NCBI RefSeq assembly: GCF_004216695.1
Contig: NZ_SGXC01000002.1
Coordinates: 682,001 to 746,000 of the forward strand
Reading direction: 5' to 3'
Source of the DNA: Pigmentiphaga kullae
GTDB lineage: Bacteria > Pseudomonadota > Gammaproteobacteria > Burkholderiales > Burkholderiaceae_B
Length of the DNA stretch: 64,000 nt
Below are positions 40,656 to 50,428 of this stretch, one piece after another. Every line of letters begins with the position of its first letter. Positions within the stretch are counted from its first letter, which is position 1. Both the position numbers and the translations under genes were made by a program. Below the pieces are notes generated by a model. The model did no database searches and was not told the DNA's origin. It was given only the letters and a program-made list of their open reading frames with translations.

Positions 40656-41156
40656 CTACGCCGGGCGCCCGCCGGTGGCGATCTTGCGCAGCAGCTCGAA
40701 CAGCAGCAGTTGTTCGCCCGCGGTCAGTACCGACAGGGCCCCGGCCTCCATGGCCTGGGAGCGCGCGTGGGCGAGATCCGCCAGTTGCCGGCCTTCGTCG
40801 GTCAGTTCCACGTGCTGTTCGCGCCGGTCTTCCTCGCTGCGTATGCGGCGCAGCAGGCCGCGCTCCTGCAGGCGGGTCAGGACCACGACCAGGTTGGGGG
40901 CGGGCGTGTCCAGCGCCAGGCAGAGCTTTTTCTGCGTGACCCGCTGGTTGACCGCCAGCAGCGCCAGGATGGAGAACTCGACCGGACGCAGTTTCAGGTC
41001 GCCCATGTGCGCGACGAAGGCCTTGCGCAGCGTGGCGTCCGCCAGCGAGGTCATGAAGCCGAGCAGATGGTCCAGGCGGCGCCGGTCCAGGCCGCCGCGC
41101 CGGCTTTTCCCGTCGTGCGGCCGTTCCGCGGCGGCCGGGGCTTCAATCGCAGTCAT
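40656..41156 (-). CDS. MarR-family regulator of the phenylpropanoid-type operon
   Basis: A 166-residue winged-helix regulator with [71 protein letters not shown] in the DNA-binding region. It is the last gene of the nine-gene catabolic operon and its start overlaps the acyl-CoA dehydrogenase stop by 14 bases. An ATG at 41204 would extend it. MarR regulators such as CouR and HcaR bind hydroxycinnamoyl-CoA thioesters and derepress similar operons; the palindrome at 51237-51259 is the natural candidate operator. Confidence 0.85.
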   Translation of the reverse strand: MTAIEAPAAAERPHDGKSRRGGLDRRRLDHLLGFMTSLADATLRKAFVAHMGDLKLRPVEFSILALLAVNQRVTQKKLCLALDTPAPNLVVVLTRLQERGLLRRIRSEEDRREQHVELTDEGRQLADLAHARSQAMEAGALSVLTAGEQLLLFELLRKIATGGRPA

Positions 41157-42885
41157 CGAGGTCGGGCAGGGCGCGCCGGGCGCACCGTATGCGATGTTCG
41201 ACATGGGCTATCCCAGGCAATACGGTATCGAAGAAATGGCAGGCCGTCGCGGCCTTGCCGCGCGGCGCCGCGCCGTCCCCGCGGGACAGCGCCAGCACCT
41301 TCAGCCACCAGCGGCCCAGGCAGAGCAGGGCGGCGGCGCGCAGGAAGTCGTCCGCGGCGCGATAGGGGTAGCCGGGATCCTCGGCCGACTCCCGGATCAG
41401 GCCGGCCAGCAGGCGGCGATGCGCGGCCAGCGCATCCAGCTGGACGGCCTGCTGCTCCAGGCCCCGGCCGTCGTGGCGGGCCGCGGCTTCCAGGTCGTCC
41501 AGCAGGTGGCCGTAGGCGGCGCCGCCGTCGGCGACGATCTTGCGCACCAGCAGGTCCACCGCCTGGATTTCGTTCGTACCTTCGTAGAGGAGCGGGATAC
41601 GGCTGTCCCGCAGCGCCTGCGCCGCGCCGGTCTCCTCGATATAGCCATGTCCGCCGAACACCTGCAGGGCCTGGTCGGCCACCTCGAATCCCGCCCGCGT
41701 GCACCAGGCCTTGACCAGGGGGGTCAGCAGGGCCAGGCGTTCGTGGGCGTCGCGTCGCTGGTCGGGGGTGGGCGCGTACTCGGACTCGTCCAGCAACTGC
41801 GCCGTCCAGTAGGCCAGCATGCGCGCCCCCTCGACCGCGCAGCGCTGCGCCGCCAGGTTGGCGTGCACCGCGGGATGGCGCGCGATCGGCACCGGCTCCG
41901 TGCCCTCGGCGGCGCCGGGCGCGGGGCGTCCCTGGATGCGTTCGCGGGCATAGCGCAGCGCGTGCTTGTAGGCGGCTTCGCCATGGGCCACCCCTTGCAG
42001 CCCGACGCCCAGCCGCGCGGCGTTCATCATCACGAACATGGCCGCGAGGCCCTTGCAGGGCTCGCCCAGCAGCCAGCCGCGCGCGCCCTCGAAGCGCATC
42101 GAGCAGGTGGCGCTGCCGCGTATGCCGAGCTTGCTTTCCACGCCGTCGCAGTACACGGCGTTGCGCTCGCCGGTATCGGGCAGGACCTTGGGCACGAGGA
42201 ACAGCGACAGTCCGCGCGGCCCGGGCGGGCCGCCGGGATGGCGGGCCAGGACCAGATGCACGATGTTGTCGGTCAGGTCGTGTTCGCCGCCCGAGATGAA
42301 GATCTTGCCGCCGTCGATGGCGTAGGCGCCGTCGCGTTCGGTGGCGCGGGTGCGTATGCGCCCCAGGTCGGAGCCGGCCTGGGGTTCGGTCAGGCACATG
42401 GTGCACAGCCATTCGCCGCTGGCCAGCCTGGGCAGGTAAAGCGCCTTCAATGCAGAGTCGCCATGGGCCGCGAGGCAGGCGTAGGCGCCGTGCAGCAGGC
42501 CCGGATACATGGACCACGCGTGGTTGGCCGACACCAGCATTTCCTGGACCGCGGCCTCCAGCAGGTGCGGCAGGCCCTGGCCGCCCCATTCGGGCGCGCA
42601 GCCCAGGCTGGGCCAGCCGGCCTCGACATAGGCGCGATAGGCGCCGGCGAAGCCCGCGGGGGTTGCGACCTGTCCGTCGGTCCATGTGCAGCCTTCCCGG
42701 TCGCCCACCGCGTTCAGCGGCGCCAGCACGTCGGCGGCGAAGCGTCCGGCCTCGGTCAGCACGTGCCGGGCCGTCTCGATGTCGTGGTCGGCCAACGCGG
42801 GCAGGTCCGGCCATTGCGCCGGGGCGCCCAGCACGCGTTCGATCACGAACTGCATGTCTTGCAGGGGCGGCACGTAGCGTCGCAC
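41143..42885 (-). CDS. Acyl-CoA dehydrogenase, DmdC-like long form
   Basis: FAD enzyme that introduces a 2,3-double bond into an acyl-CoA. It has 580 residues, longer than the usual 380, and matches the DmdC-type group with an extended C-terminal helical domain. Visible are TMCLTEPQAGSDLGRIRT (FAD contact), KIFISGGEHDLTDNIVHLVLA, and RIPLLYEGTNEIQAVDLLVRK, which contains the probable catalytic Glu. The GTG at 42885 is used because AGGGGG stands just before it, right after the livF stop; GTG 42900 is also in frame. With the CoA ligase and hydratase it would start beta-oxidation of a saturated side chain. Confidence 0.9.
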   Translation of the reverse strand: MRRYVPPLQDMQFVIERVLGAPAQWPDLPALADHDIETARHVLTEAGRFAADVLAPLNAVGDREGCTWTDGQVATPAGFAGAYRAYVEAGWPSLGCAPEWGGQGLPHLLEAAVQEMLVSANHAWSMYPGLLHGAYACLAAHGDSALKALYLPRLASGEWLCTMCLTEPQAGSDLGRIRTRATERDGAYAIDGGKIFISGGEHDLTDNIVHLVLARHPGGPPGPRGLSLFLVPKVLPDTGERNAVYCDGVESKLGIRGSATCSMRFEGARGWLLGEPCKGLAAMFVMMNAARLGVGLQGVAHGEAAYKHALRYARERIQGRPAPGAAEGTEPVPIARHPAVHANLAAQRCAVEGARMLAYWTAQLLDESEYAPTPDQRRDAHERLALLTPLVKAWCTRAGFEVADQALQVFGGHGYIEETGAAQALRDSRIPLLYEGTNEIQAVDLLVRKIVADGGAAYGHLLDDLEAAARHDGRGLEQQAVQLDALAAHRRLLAGLIRESAEDPGYPYRAADDFLRAAALLCLGRWWLKVLALSRGDGAAPRGKAATACHFFDTVLPGIAHVEHRIRCARRALPDLDDCD

Positions 42886-42896
42886 GGGTTCCCCCT

Positions 42897-43634
42897 TCAC
42901 ATGGCGGGGGCCGGCGCGGCCCCCAGGTAGCTGTCGACCACGCGGCCGTCGCCGGCCAGTTCCCGCGCCGGGCCGTGCAGCGAGATCTCGCCCATCTCCA
43001 GCACGTAGCCGTAGTCGGCCACCTCGAGCGCGGCACGGGCGTTCTGCTCGACCAGCAGGATGGTGACGCCGGTGCGGCGCAGGCGCTCGATCACCTCGAA
43101 CACCTCGGCGACGATACGCGGCGCCAGCCCCAGGCTGGGCTCGTCCAGCATCAGCAGTTCGGGACGGCTCATCAGCGCGCGCCCCACGGCCAGCATCTGG
43201 CGTTCGCCGCCCGACAGCGTCCCGGCCAGCTGGCGGCGCCGTTCGTGCAGCCGGCCGAACATGGCGTAGATCTCGTCCAGCGTGTCCATGCACGCGCGGT
43301 TGCGCAGCCGCACCTGGCGAAAGGCGCCCAGGACGAGGTTGTCTTCCACCGTCATGCTGGAGAACAGCTCGCGCTTCTCGGGTACCAGCGAGATGCCCAG
43401 CATGGCCCGGTCCTCCAGGCGCATGTGGGTGATGTCCCGGTCTTCGTACCGGATGCGGCCGCGCGCGCCCACCGCGCCGATCAGCGTGTTGAGCAGGGTC
43501 GACTTGCCCGCGCCGTTGGGGCCGATCACGGTCACGACCGAGCCTCGTTCGGCCCGCAGGGTGATGCCGTGCAAGACCTCGGCCCGTCCGTAGCCCGCGT
43601 GCAGGTCGGAGACGTCCAGCAATGCCTGGTTCAT
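42897..43634 (-). CDS. livF: Branched-chain-type ABC transporter ATPase LivF
   Basis: Cytoplasmic ATP-binding subunit of 245 residues. Walker A GPNGAGKST (about 38-46), Q-loop region PEKRELFSSMTVEDNL, signature LSGGERQMLAVGRAL and Walker B LLMLDEPSLGLAP are all intact, so it should hydrolyse ATP. It pairs with the ATPase half of the LivM-LivG fusion encoded 11 bases upstream. The transporter family takes up branched-chain amino acids, amides and, in catabolic operons like this one, aromatic acids. Confidence 0.93.
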   Translation of the reverse strand: MNQALLDVSDLHAGYGRAEVLHGITLRAERGSVVTVIGPNGAGKSTLLNTLIGAVGARGRIRYEDRDITHMRLEDRAMLGISLVPEKRELFSSMTVEDNLVLGAFRQVRLRNRACMDTLDEIYAMFGRLHERRRQLAGTLSGGERQMLAVGRALMSRPELLMLDEPSLGLAPRIVAEVFEVIERLRRTGVTILLVEQNARAALEVADYGYVLEMGEISLHGPARELAGDGRVVDSYLGAAPAPAM

Positions 43635-43645
43635 GCGCTGTTCCT

Positions 43646-45475
43646 TCAATGTTCGGTGCCCAGATAGGCCGCGCGCACCGCGGGGCTGGCCCGTACTTCG
43701 GCGGGCGTGCCTTCCATCAGCCGGGTGCCGAACTCCATCACGACGATGCGGTCGGCCACGTTCATCATCAGGTCCATGTCGTGCTCGACCAGCAGGATGC
43801 CCATGCCTTCGCCGCGCAACTGCCGCAGCACCTTGGCCAGGGCCTGCTTTTCGAAGTGGCGCAGGCCGGCCGCGGGCTCGTCCAGCAGCAGCACGGCGGG
43901 ATCGCTGCACAGTGCCCGCGCGATCTCCATCAGTCGTTGCAGGCCCATGGCCAGGTTGCCGGCGGGCTCATGCAGATGGTCGCCCAGGCCCACCCGCGCC
44001 AGTTGCGCCTCGGCCTCCCGCAGCAGGCTGCGCTCCTGCGGGCGGTCCAGCCGCAGCATGGAGCGCAGGGCGCCCGTGCCGCCGCGCAGGTGCGCGCCCA
44101 GCGCGACGTTCTCCAGCACGCTCATGTCGGGAATCATCTTGACGTGCTGGAAGGTGCGGGCCAGGCCGCGGCTGGCGATCGTGCGCGAGGGCAGGCCGTC
44201 CACGCGCCGGCCATGCAGCAGGATCTCGCCCGCGCTCAGCGCCAGCACGCCGCTCAGCAGGTGGAAGGTGGTGGATTTGCCGGCGCCGTTGGGGCCGATC
44301 AGCCCGACGATGTCGCCGGCGCGCACCGCCAGGTCCACGTCGTTGACCGCGACCAGGCCGCCGAACTGGCGCCGCAGCCCCTTGCCCTCGAGCACGACGG
44401 CGCCGCGCTCGGGCTTGGGCCGCACCGGCAGGGGCGCGGCCTCGGCCCAGTCGCGCTTGCGGCGGGCGCGCGGCGCGAGTCCGTCCAGGAAGGACCAGAT
44501 GCCTTGCCGGGCATACTTGAGCACCAGCACCAGGATGATGCCGAAGGCGATGACCTCGAAGCTGCCGGTGCGGCCCAGCAGCGCGGGAATCAGCACCTGG
44601 AGCTGGTCCTCGATCAGCTTGACCGCCGCCGCTCCGGTCAGTGCGCCCCAGACCGATCCCAATCCGCCCAGCACCGCCATGAAAAGATACTGGATGCCCA
44701 TGTTCAGCCCGAAGGGCGAGGGGTTCACGCTGCGCTGGAAGTGGGCGAACAGCCAGCCCGAGACCGAGGCGAACAGCGCGGCCAGGACGAACACGCCGAT
44801 CTTGTAGCGCAGCGTGTTCACGCCCATGGCCTCCGCCAGCACGGTGCCGTCGCGCAGCGCGCGGATGGCCCGTCCGCTGCGCGAATCCAGCAGCCAGGCG
44901 GCCACCAGCATGGCGGCCAGCGCGAAGGCCCAGATCAGGTAGAACTGCGAGCGGCCGGTGTCGAAGACCAGGCCGCCCAAGGATACGGGGGAGATGCCCA
45001 TCAGGCCGTCGTACTTGCCCAGCCAGTCGATGCTGCTGAGCAGGTAGAACACCGCCAGGCCCCACGCGATGGTGGCCACCGGCAGGTAGTGGCCCGACAT
45101 GCGCAGGGTAAGCGGGCCGATCAGCAGCGCCGCGCAGGCGGTGACCGCCAGCCCCGCCAGCAGGCCCAGCCAGGGCGAGACGCCGTAGGTGACCGACAGC
45201 ACGCCGGTGGCATAGGCGCCCAGCCCGACGAAGGCCGCCTGTCCGAAGGAAGTCAGGCCGGCCATGCCGGTCAGCAGCACGACGCCGACCACGACGATGG
45301 CGTACAGGCCGATGTAGTTGAGCTGGGTGATCCAGAATTCGGGCACGGGCAGCAGCGGCAACGCCAGCAGCGCGGCGACGAACAGCGCGAGGACCGCGGT
45401 GCGCGCCGGGTAGGCGCCGGACCGGCCGGCGATGCCGGCGCCGGGCGCGCGCAGGGTGTCGGAATGGGGCTTCAT
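43646..45475 (-). CDS. livMG: Fused LivM permease and LivG ATPase
   Basis: A 609-residue fusion. Residues 1 to about 335 are the LivM membrane domain (GLTSFGQAAFVGLGAYATGVLS, AIRALRDGTVLAEAMGVNTLRYKIGVFVLAALFAS, MAVLGGLGSVWGALTGAA). A short basic linker leads to the LivG ATPase (about 350-609) with Walker A GPNGAGKST, QHVKMIPDMSVLENVALG and Walker B VLLLDEPAAGL. The usual signature is altered to NLAMGLQRLMEIARAL. The ATG overlaps the livH stop by one base. The fusion fixes a 1:1 ratio of permease to ATPase. Confidence 0.93.
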   Translation of the reverse strand: MKPHSDTLRAPGAGIAGRSGAYPARTAVLALFVAALLALPLLPVPEFWITQLNYIGLYAIVVVGVVLLTGMAGLTSFGQAAFVGLGAYATGVLSVTYGVSPWLGLLAGLAVTACAALLIGPLTLRMSGHYLPVATIAWGLAVFYLLSSIDWLGKYDGLMGISPVSLGGLVFDTGRSQFYLIWAFALAAMLVAAWLLDSRSGRAIRALRDGTVLAEAMGVNTLRYKIGVFVLAALFASVSGWLFAHFQRSVNPSPFGLNMGIQYLFMAVLGGLGSVWGALTGAAAVKLIEDQLQVLIPALLGRTGSFEVIAFGIILVLVLKYARQGIWSFLDGLAPRARRKRDWAEAAPLPVRPKPERGAVVLEGKGLRRQFGGLVAVNDVDLAVRAGDIVGLIGPNGAGKSTTFHLLSGVLALSAGEILLHGRRVDGLPSRTIASRGLARTFQHVKMIPDMSVLENVALGAHLRGGTGALRSMLRLDRPQERSLLREAEAQLARVGLGDHLHEPAGNLAMGLQRLMEIARALCSDPAVLLLDEPAAGLRHFEKQALAKVLRQLRGEGMGILLVEHDMDLMMNVADRIVVMEFGTRLMEGTPAEVRASPAVRAAYLGTEH

Positions 45476-46521
45476 CAGTGTTCTTCGTGATGAGGGGTGT
45501 AGAGCGAGCGCCACAACAGCACCGGCAGGATCAGCGTGAAGACGATGGCTTCCTTCAGCGAGCTGGCCCAGAACGAACCGAAGGACTCGGCCACGCCCAG
45601 CAGCAGCGCGCCCACGGCGGTGGCCGGATAGCTGGCGAGCCCGCCGCCGACGGCGGCGATGAATCCCTTCAGGCCGATCAGGAAGCCCGAGTCGTAGAAG
45701 ACCGTCGTGGTCGAGCCGATCAACAGTCCGGACAGCGCGCCGATGAAGGCCGCCATCGCGAACGCGAGCTTGCCGGCCGCATCGGCCGAGATCGCCAGCA
45801 GACGGGCGCCCAGGCGGTTGACGGCGGTGGCGCGCAGGGCCTTGCCGTACAGCGTGCGGCCGAAGAAGAGCTTGAGCAGGGCCATCAGCAGCACGAAGGC
45901 GGCGAAGATCGCGATGACCTGTCCGGACAGGTTGAGCGGCCCCAGCGCATAGCGGGCATCGATGAAGGGAGGGTTGCGGAACCCTTCGGCGCCGAAGAAG
46001 AACAGCGCCAGGCCCAGCAGCACGAAATGCACGCCCACCGAGACGATCAGCAGGACCAGCACGCTGGCTTCGGCGATCGACTGGTAGGCGAGGCGATAGG
46101 TCAGCGGTCCCAGCGGGGTGACGATCAGCAGCGTCAGCAGGCCCTGGAGCAGGATGGGCAGGTCCCTGGGGGCGGCCCAGACGGAAACGGCGGCGATCGC
46201 GGCCGGCAGGGCCAGTTGGCCCAGCGCCAGGCGCAGGACGGCCCGCGCGCGGCCCGACGCGGCGGGCGTGCGCAGCAGGATGCGCAGGTCGAGCAGGAAG
46301 GCCGCGGCGCAGGCCACCAACAGCAACCAGACCGTGCCGGGTACCTGGCCGGTCTGGAACAGGGCGAGGGTCAGCGCGCCGAAGGCGACGAATTCCCCCT
46401 GGGGGATGAACAGGATGCGCGTAACGGTGAAGATCAGGACAGTGGCGATGCCCAGCAGCGCGTAGATCGCGCCGTTGGTCAGGCCGTCCAGCGTCAAGAC
46501 GCCGGCTATCGTCAAGTCCAT
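45475..46521 (-). CDS. livH: Branched-chain-type ABC permease LivH
   Basis: Membrane permease of 348 residues with about nine helices. The N-terminus [39 protein letters not shown] is the LivH signature, and the EAA-like loop reads [20 protein letters not shown]. The C-terminal [22 protein letters not shown] is also conserved. The ATG at 46521 is preferred over 46527 since AAGAGC lies upstream at suitable distance. It forms the heterodimeric pore with the LivM half of the fusion. Confidence 0.92.
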   Translation of the reverse strand: MDLTIAGVLTLDGLTNGAIYALLGIATVLIFTVTRILFIPQGEFVAFGALTLALFQTGQVPGTVWLLLVACAAAFLLDLRILLRTPAASGRARAVLRLALGQLALPAAIAAVSVWAAPRDLPILLQGLLTLLIVTPLGPLTYRLAYQSIAEASVLVLLIVSVGVHFVLLGLALFFFGAEGFRNPPFIDARYALGPLNLSGQVIAIFAAFVLLMALLKLFFGRTLYGKALRATAVNRLGARLLAISADAAGKLAFAMAAFIGALSGLLIGSTTTVFYDSGFLIGLKGFIAAVGGGLASYPATAVGALLLGVAESFGSFWASSLKEAIVFTLILPVLLWRSLYTPHHEEH

Positions 46522-46579
46522 GTGCAAGCTCTTGGTCTGGGGTGGAAAAGGCCGGCGCCCGCACGCCGGCCGGGGTGGC

Positions 46580-47716
46580 TTATTGTTCGACCTTCCAGTC
46601 GCCGTTGACGACCTTCATGATCAGCCCGGTTTCCTTGGTGAAGCCCCAATGGTCCTGCGGCGTGTAGTTGATGATGCCTTGCGAGACCGGCGTCACGCCG
46701 CCGTTCTCCAGCGCTTCCTTCAGCGCGGCGCGGAATTCCGGCGTGCCCGGGCGGGCTTTTTTCAGCGCGACGGGCACCGCCTTCTCGAGCAGGATGGCGG
46801 CGTCGTACATGTGCGCGGCGAACTGGTTGCGCGAACCGGCGCCATGGATCTTCTCGTAGCGGGCGATGTAGTCCACGCCGAATTTCTTGGACGGATTGCT
46901 GTCGGGCAGTTGATCCGCCACCGTGGCGGGGCCGGACACGACGAAGGCGCCTTCGACGTCCTTGCCGCCCACCCGCATCAGGTCGCGCGAGGCGGCCGAG
47001 TGGGTCTGGTAGATCTTGCCGCGATAGCCGCGGTCGACCACCGCCTTGTGGGGCATGGCCGCGCCGCTGCCCGAGGCGGCGATCAGGATGGCGTCGGGGT
47101 TGGCCGAGGTCAGCTTCAGCGCCTGGGCGGTCACGCTGGTGTCGGTCCGGGCGAAGCGCTCGGCGCCGACCACCGTGATGCCGGCGGCCTTGGCTTCCTT
47201 GGTGAAGTCGTTGAGCCAGCTTTCGCCGTAGGTGTCGGAGTAGCCCAGGAAGCCGACCGTCTTGACGCCATGCTTCTTCATGTGGGCAACGACGGGGATG
47301 GCCATGACCGCGTTGGACTGGGCCAGCCGGAACGACCATTCGTCCTTGCCCGGGGCGGTCACGATGGGCGAGGCCGCCAGCTGCACCGTTTTGGCCTGGG
47401 CGGCGACGTCCGACATCGCCAGCGCGACGGGCGTTGCCGCCGAGCCGACGATCAGGTCGACCTTGTCCTCGGACACGAAGCGGCGCGCGTTCTTGACGCC
47501 CACGGTGGGATCGGAGGCATCGTCGAGCACGATGACGCGCAGGGTTTCGCCGCCTATGGACTTGGGCCACAGCGCCAGGCCGTTGTTGCACGGGATGCCC
47601 AGGCCCGAGGCGGGGCCGGTCAGCGGCAGGCTGACGCCTATGATGATCTCGGCCCGAGCGGCGGGTTGGAACAGCAATGCGACGACCGCGGGAAGAAGCA
47701 GCTTGCGTAGGTTCAT
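46580..47716 (-). CDS. livK: Periplasmic substrate-binding protein of the Liv-type importer
   Basis: Exported binding protein of 378 residues with signal [22 protein letters not shown] and cleavage before [18 protein letters not shown], the usual start of the mature Leu/Ile/Val-binding fold. A GAGGAG ribosome binding site precedes the ATG; an ATG eight codons upstream is ignored. Related proteins in aromatic catabolic operons bind benzoate- or coumarate-like acids, so the ligand here is more likely an aromatic acid than an amino acid, by context. Confidence 0.9.
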   Translation of the reverse strand: MNLRKLLLPAVVALLFQPAARAEIIIGVSLPLTGPASGLGIPCNNGLALWPKSIGGETLRVIVLDDASDPTVGVKNARRFVSEDKVDLIVGSAATPVALAMSDVAAQAKTVQLAASPIVTAPGKDEWSFRLAQSNAVMAIPVVAHMKKHGVKTVGFLGYSDTYGESWLNDFTKEAKAAGITVVGAERFARTDTSVTAQALKLTSANPDAILIAASGSGAAMPHKAVVDRGYRGKIYQTHSAASRDLMRVGGKDVEGAFVVSGPATVADQLPDSNPSKKFGVDYIARYEKIHGAGSRNQFAAHMYDAAILLEKAVPVALKKARPGTPEFRAALKEALENGGVTPVSQGIINYTPQDHWGFTKETGLIMKVVNGDWKVEQ

Positions 47717-47798
47717 GATGTCTCCTCTGGGGTTTTGCATGAGGCGGGAGGCGTGTCTGGGACGCCCTTGCGCCGGTTCGACTACAGGTGCCTGGGCC

Positions 47799-48560
47799 TC
47801 ATCGCGGCGGCATGCGCAGCGCGCCGTCCAGGCGGATTACCTCGCCGTTCAGGTAGGCGTTCTCGACGATGTGCGCCACCAGCGCGGCGAACTCGGCGGG
47901 CTGGCCCAGCCGTTTGGGGAAAGGGACCGAACCGCCCAGGCCGGTCTGGACCTCCGGCGGCAATTCGTCCAGCAGCGGCGTCCGGAACAGGCCCGGGGCG
48001 ATGGCCATGACGCGCACGCCGAACTGGGCCAGGTCGCGCGCCGCCGGCAGGGTCAGCGCGGCGATGCCGCCCTTGGAGGCGGCATAGGCGGTCTGCCCCA
48101 TCTGGCCGTCGTAGGCGGCGATGGAGGTCGTGTTGACGATGACGCCGCGTTCGCCGTCGTCCAGGGGGCCGAGGGCGGTCATTTCGGCCGCGGCCAGGCG
48201 CATGACGTTGAACGTGCCGATCAGGTTGATCTGCACGATCCGGCTGAAATCGGCCAGCGGCATCGGCCCCTGTTTTCCCGTTATCCGGTGCGCGCCGCCG
48301 ACCCCGGCGCAATTGACCAGGACGCGCGCGGGGCCGTGTTGCCCGCGCGCCGCGTCCAGCGCCTGCTGCACGCTGTCGGCATCGGCCACGTCGCAGGGCA
48401 GCGCCAGGCCCCCGATGTCGGCGGCCACTGCCTGGGCCTGCGCGGCGTTGCGGTCCAGGACCGCGACCCGGGCGCCGCGCGCGGCCAGCAGTCGCGCGGT
48501 CTGCGCCCCCAGCCCGGAGGCGCCGCCGGTGACCAGTGCGGCCATTCCTTCGATCTTCAT
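47799..48560 (-). CDS. SDR dehydrogenase, 3-hydroxyacyl-CoA (HSD10-like)
   Basis: NAD-dependent short-chain dehydrogenase of 253 residues. The cofactor loop is TGGASGLG (about 12-19), followed by CAGV, and the catalytic Ser-Tyr-Lys lies in NTTSIAAYDGQMGQTAYAASKGG. The specificity loop and C-terminus (RVMAIAPGLFRTPLLDELPPEVQ, GEVIRLDGALRMPPR) follow the type 2 3-hydroxyacyl-CoA dehydrogenase group. In the operon it would oxidise the beta-hydroxyacyl-CoA formed by the hydratase. It overlaps the CoA ligase stop by four bases. Confidence 0.88.
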   Translation of the reverse strand: MKIEGMAALVTGGASGLGAQTARLLAARGARVAVLDRNAAQAQAVAADIGGLALPCDVADADSVQQALDAARGQHGPARVLVNCAGVGGAHRITGKQGPMPLADFSRIVQINLIGTFNVMRLAAAEMTALGPLDDGERGVIVNTTSIAAYDGQMGQTAYAASKGGIAALTLPAARDLAQFGVRVMAIAPGLFRTPLLDELPPEVQTGLGGSVPFPKRLGQPAEFAALVAHIVENAYLNGEVIRLDGALRMPPR

Positions 48561-50428
48561 GATGGGCTCCCGGGGGAGGTATGGGGAAGAATGACGCGCG
48601 GATCGGTGCCGGCGTACATCAGTTCGACCGCGTCGGCGCGGTGCTTGAGCACGTTGCGCTGGTTGATGGAGCCCTTGTCGGTGGCCTCCCCCAGATCGAT
48701 GGACGGCGGCGCGTCGAGAACCAGCGCGCGGGCCACGCGGGTCGCGCTGCCGGTGCCCGAGGCCCAGAGCCGGTCCACCAGTTCCTGGAACATCTCGCGC
48801 ACCGCGGGCGCGGCCAGCACCTGCGCGGGCGCGGCGTCGGCCGCAAGGCCCGCGAGCTGGCGGCATTCGGCCATGCGAGGGAAGATCAGGACACCGACGT
48901 CGTTGCGATTGAGGCCGGCGATGACCACGTCCTGCACATACGGTTCGCCGGCGGCGATGATGCGTGCCCGCAGCGGTCCGGTCGAGACGAAGGTGCCGGT
49001 GGACAGCTTGAAATCTTCCGAGATGCGGCCGTCGAAGGCCAGGCCCAGCTCCAGCCGCTCGGGATCGATGGGGCGGGCCGCGTCGCCCGAGCGGAAATAG
49101 CCATCCTCGTCGAAGGACTCGGCCGTCTGCTGCGGGGCGCGCCAGTAGCCGGGCGTGACGGTGGGGCCGCGATAGCGGACCTCGAGCTTGCCCTGCACCG
49201 GAACGAGCTTGACCTCGAGTCCCGGCGCCGGCAGGCCGATGACGCCGGAAAACACCAGATCCGAATTGGCGCACAGCGCGAACGGCGCGGTCTCGGTCAT
49301 GCCCAGGCCGGTCAGCATGCGGATGCGCTCGCCGCACAGGCGCTGCGCGGCCAGGTCCAGGCGTTCCCAGACCTGGGGCGAGAGGCCCGCGCCCGAGAAG
49401 AAGAAGGCCTTGACCCGGGCCAGGAAAGTGCGGCCCAGGGCTTCGTCGCGTTCGATGGCGGCGACGATTTCCTCGAAGCCCTTGGGCACGTTGAAGTAGA
49501 TGGTGGGCGAGATCTCGCGCAGGTTGCGCAGCGTCTCGGCCATGCCCTGCGGCGTGGGCTTGCCTTCGTCGATGTACAGCGTGCCGCCGTTGTACAGGGC
49601 GATGCCGATATTGTGGTTGCCGCCGAAAGTGTGGTTCCACGGCAGCCAGTCCACCAGCACGGGCGGTTCCTCGGCCAGGAAGCGCAGGCACTGCACCAGC
49701 ATCTGCTGGTTGGCGCACAGCATGCGCTGCGTGTTGATGACCGCCTTGGGCAACTGGGTCGAGCCCGAGGTGAACAGGAACTTGACGATGGTGTCGGGCG
49801 TGACGCGGGCATGCGCGGCATCGACCGCGTCCGTGGCCGGGGTGGCCAGCAGTTCGTCGTAGCGGGTGAGCCGGCGGCCGGGAACCTCGCCGCGCACGGC
49901 CACGACTTCGACGTCGGCGGGCACCTTGGCGGCGATGGCGCGCGCATAGGCCGTGGCGTCCGAGACGAACACCAGGCCCGGCGTCAGCACCTTGAGCGTG
50001 TGTTCCAGCTTGGCGAAGTCCTGCGACACCAGCGAATAGGCGGCCGAGATGGGGGCGTAGGGCACGCCCGCCAGCATGGCGCCCAGCGCCACCTGCAGGT
50101 GTTCGAGATCGTTGTCCGACAGCACGACGATGGGCCGGTCCACCGACAAGCCACGGTCGATCAGCGCCTGCGCGATGGCGCGGGCCTTGTGCAGGGCGTC
50201 GCCGTAGCGCATCTCGGTCCAGGCACCGCCGTCCCGCCGCTTGGCGGCGAACAGGCGGTCGGGATACATGGCCGCCCAATGCAGCAGGCAGTCCGTCAGG
50301 CGTCCGGGGTAGGGGCGCAGCGGTTCGGTCGAGCGCAGGCGCAGCGTGCCATCGTCCCGGCGCTCGATGTGCGCGGACAGCGAACCTCCCCGCGATGCCT
50401 GGCGGTAGGGGATGTGCGCGGTGGTCAT
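48557..50428 (-). CDS. fcs: Feruloyl-CoA synthase-like acyl-CoA ligase
   Basis: AMP-forming CoA ligase of 623 residues. Visible are the P-loop-like FTSGSTQLPKAVINTQ, LPWNHTFGGNHNIGIALYNGG in the acid-binding region, GLGMTETAPFALC, and the hinge GYFRSGDAAR. Length and text follow the feruloyl-CoA synthase group, which activates hydroxycinnamic and similar aromatic acids. The typical C-terminal catalytic Lys motif is modified to EATDKGSINQRNVLKHR. It is translationally coupled to the hydratase gene upstream and the SDR gene downstream by four-base overlaps. The actual substrate is inferred. Confidence 0.88.
   Translation of the reverse strand: MTTAHIPYRQASRGGSLSAHIERRDDGTLRLRSTEPLRPYPGRLTDCLLHWAAMYPDRLFAAKRRDGGAWTEMRYGDALHKARAIAQALIDRGLSVDRPIVVLSDNDLEHLQVALGAMLAGVPYAPISAAYSLVSQDFAKLEHTLKVLTPGLVFVSDATAYARAIAAKVPADVEVVAVRGEVPGRRLTRYDELLATPATDAVDAAHARVTPDTIVKFLFTSGSTQLPKAVINTQRMLCANQQMLVQCLRFLAEEPPVLVDWLPWNHTFGGNHNIGIALYNGGTLYIDEGKPTPQGMAETLRNLREISPTIYFNVPKGFEEIVAAIERDEALGRTFLARVKAFFFSGAGLSPQVWERLDLAAQRLCGERIRMLTGLGMTETAPFALCANSDLVFSGVIGLPAPGLEVKLVPVQGKLEVRYRGPTVTPGYWRAPQQTAESFDEDGYFRSGDAARPIDPERLELGLAFDGRISEDFKLSTGTFVSTGPLRARIIAAGEPYVQDVVIAGLNRNDVGVLIFPRMAECRQLAGLAADAAPAQVLAAPAVREMFQELVDRLWASGTGSATRVARALVLDAPPSIDLGEATDKGSINQRNVLKHRADAVELMYAGTDPRVILPHTSPGSPS

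Noticed and set aside
45476..46564. N-terminal extension of LivMG running through livH
   Set aside because: The frame is open by chance across livH, but the extension is an out-of-frame reading of that gene; the LivM family start is at 45475.
48561..50279. Extension of the SDR gene through the CoA ligase gene
   Set aside because: Out-of-frame reading of the ligase; the SDR fold begins at 48560 with a proper TGGASGLG loop 12 residues in.
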